From assembly GCF_001425785.1 (NCBI RefSeq), contig NZ_LMDI01000005.1:196610-260609 (forward strand): DNA of 64,000 nucleotides. The letters run 5' to 3'. This DNA comes from Rhizobacter sp. Root1221. Its GTDB lineage: Bacteria; Pseudomonadota; Gammaproteobacteria; Burkholderiales; Burkholderiaceae_C. Shown piece by piece: positions 63,548 to 64,000 of this stretch. Below the pieces are notes generated by a model, which did no database searches, was not told the DNA's origin, and saw nothing but the letters and a program-made list of their open reading frames with translations. The position numbers were made by a program, and so were the translations under genes. The stretch's first letter is position 1, and each line of letters starts with the position of its first letter.

Positions 63548-64000
63548 ACGGACGGGCCCGGCCGCCTCACGCGGCGGCAGGGCCCGTCCCGGCGATCGGC
63601 CCGCCACGCGGAACTGGTCGGCCTTGGCCACCAAGGCAGCGAGCGCGGCCAGGTGGCGGATGAACGCAACGACGCCACGAGTCATCCCTCTTTTGTCATC
63701 CCGGCGCAGGCCCACTGCTGTCCGGGGAAAATCTCGGGTCATCCCGGCGAACGCCGGGACCCACCGTGTCCAGACGCGGCGACGTCCCGGTCACATCTGG
63801 CCTGGTACCCCCCGGGTCAACGCTTCTCTCGACAGCTTGGACCGTTTGGGCCCGCTGCAGGCACCACCTGCTCTGCATCACACGCTGGAGCCCACGCGTG
63901 CAGTGGGTCCCGGTTTTCACCGGGATGACAACGCTGCGATCGAGTCGACCCATCGGTGAATCGGCTGTACCTTCGATGCCTGCTGGCAACGCAGCCATTC
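63548..64000. other. About 450 bp of repeat-bearing intergenic sequence at the window end
   Basis: After the lyase stop no coding frame is convincing. The right part holds three repeat arms of a dispersed family, listed separately. The left part (63548-63690) has no recognisable feature apart from a GC-rich stem near the lyase stop (GGGCCCG...CGGGC) that could end its transcript. Confidence 0.6.
63695..63929. repeat. Dispersed inverted repeat, long form (arms at 63695, 63738 and 63903)
   Basis: Arm 1 (63695-63715) begins GTCATCCCGGCGCAGG. Arm 2 (63738-63764) begins GTCATCCCGGCGAACG and ends GGGACCCAC. Arm 3 (63903-63929) begins GTGGGTCCCGGTTTT and ends CGGGATGAC. Arm 3 is the reverse complement of arm 2 at 24 of 27 positions. 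The 138 bp between arms 2 and 3 has no ORF. The same arms occur compactly at 11235-11295. It may be a non-autonomous MITE/REP-like element. Confidence 0.65.

Overview
The window is very GC-rich, densely coded chromosomal DNA. Gene content points to a betaproteobacterium of the order Burkholderiales, probably the Rubrivivax/Leptothrix/Rhizobacter/Roseateles side. Evidence for this is System II cytochrome c maturation (ccsA/ccsB) beside a cytochrome c4 gene, Bug/TctC solute-binding proteins, a PEP-CTERM protein, a DUF1631 protein, a CIRCE-controlled groESL operon and the lipoprotein style CGGGG(D). This placement is inferred from protein families. I saw no rRNA, tRNA, CRISPR array, transposase or phage gene.

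Layout. 1-2300: MATE pump (cut by the window edge), SDR oxidoreductase and TetR regulator, with a shared 16-bp palindrome before the SDR and TetR genes, then a type IV pilin-like gene. 2300-9150: trehalose module (otsB, membrane-anchored otsA, divergent GH15 hydrolase) running into a small GTPase and its partner, then a lipoprotein with two BLIP-like repeats. 9160-15870: msrQ/msrP, a repeat-rich 0.6-kb gap, a small conserved protein, ccsB (broken by an internal deletion), ccsA and cytochrome c4. 15900-19600: engB, an alpha/beta hydrolase and a frameshifted DUF1631 gene. 19700-21870: groEL/groES with promoter, CIRCE and terminator.

22000-31030 is a sensing and glycan region: a periplasmic binding protein with a hybrid histidine kinase (TorT/TorS-like pair), then a beta-mannanase (GH5-CBM2), a GH2 beta-mannosidase and a LacI regulator with repeated ACTAAACA motifs. 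A receiver-TPR protein with Glu at the phospho-acceptor Asp position follows.

32960-43750 is the most distinctive part. A LysR gene is divergent from a roughly 9.7-kb co-directional cluster: two-subunit ThDP decarboxylase, Bug protein, aldehyde dehydrogenase, MaoC-type hydratase, acyl-CoA dehydrogenase, class III CoA-transferase, second Bug protein, CitE-like lyase and an amino-acid-type binding protein. In order these enzymes could convert a branched 2-oxo-dicarboxylate through a semialdehyde and a dicarboxylyl-CoA to two central metabolites. That pathway is inference.

43770-50500 holds a DUF1330 gene, an MDR-type oxidoreductase with a divergent LysR, a pair of decayed divergent genes (MocR-type and DJ-1/PfpI-type) joined by a deletion, a WGR-DUF4303 protein, a PEP-CTERM protein and a chemoreceptor. 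50600-58430 holds an NAD(P)-binding protein with AraC regulator, a second chemoreceptor, a lipoprotein, an OhrR/MarR regulator with a leaderless-type promoter, DUF3606, an aldo/keto reductase, a PD-(D/E)XK-like protein and two small proteins. 58430-63550 holds glutaryl-CoA dehydrogenase with a divergent LysR, then a pectin pair (DUF6250 lipoprotein and PL11 rhamnogalacturonan lyase). The last 450 bp carry inverted repeats of the same family as those near 11.2 kb.
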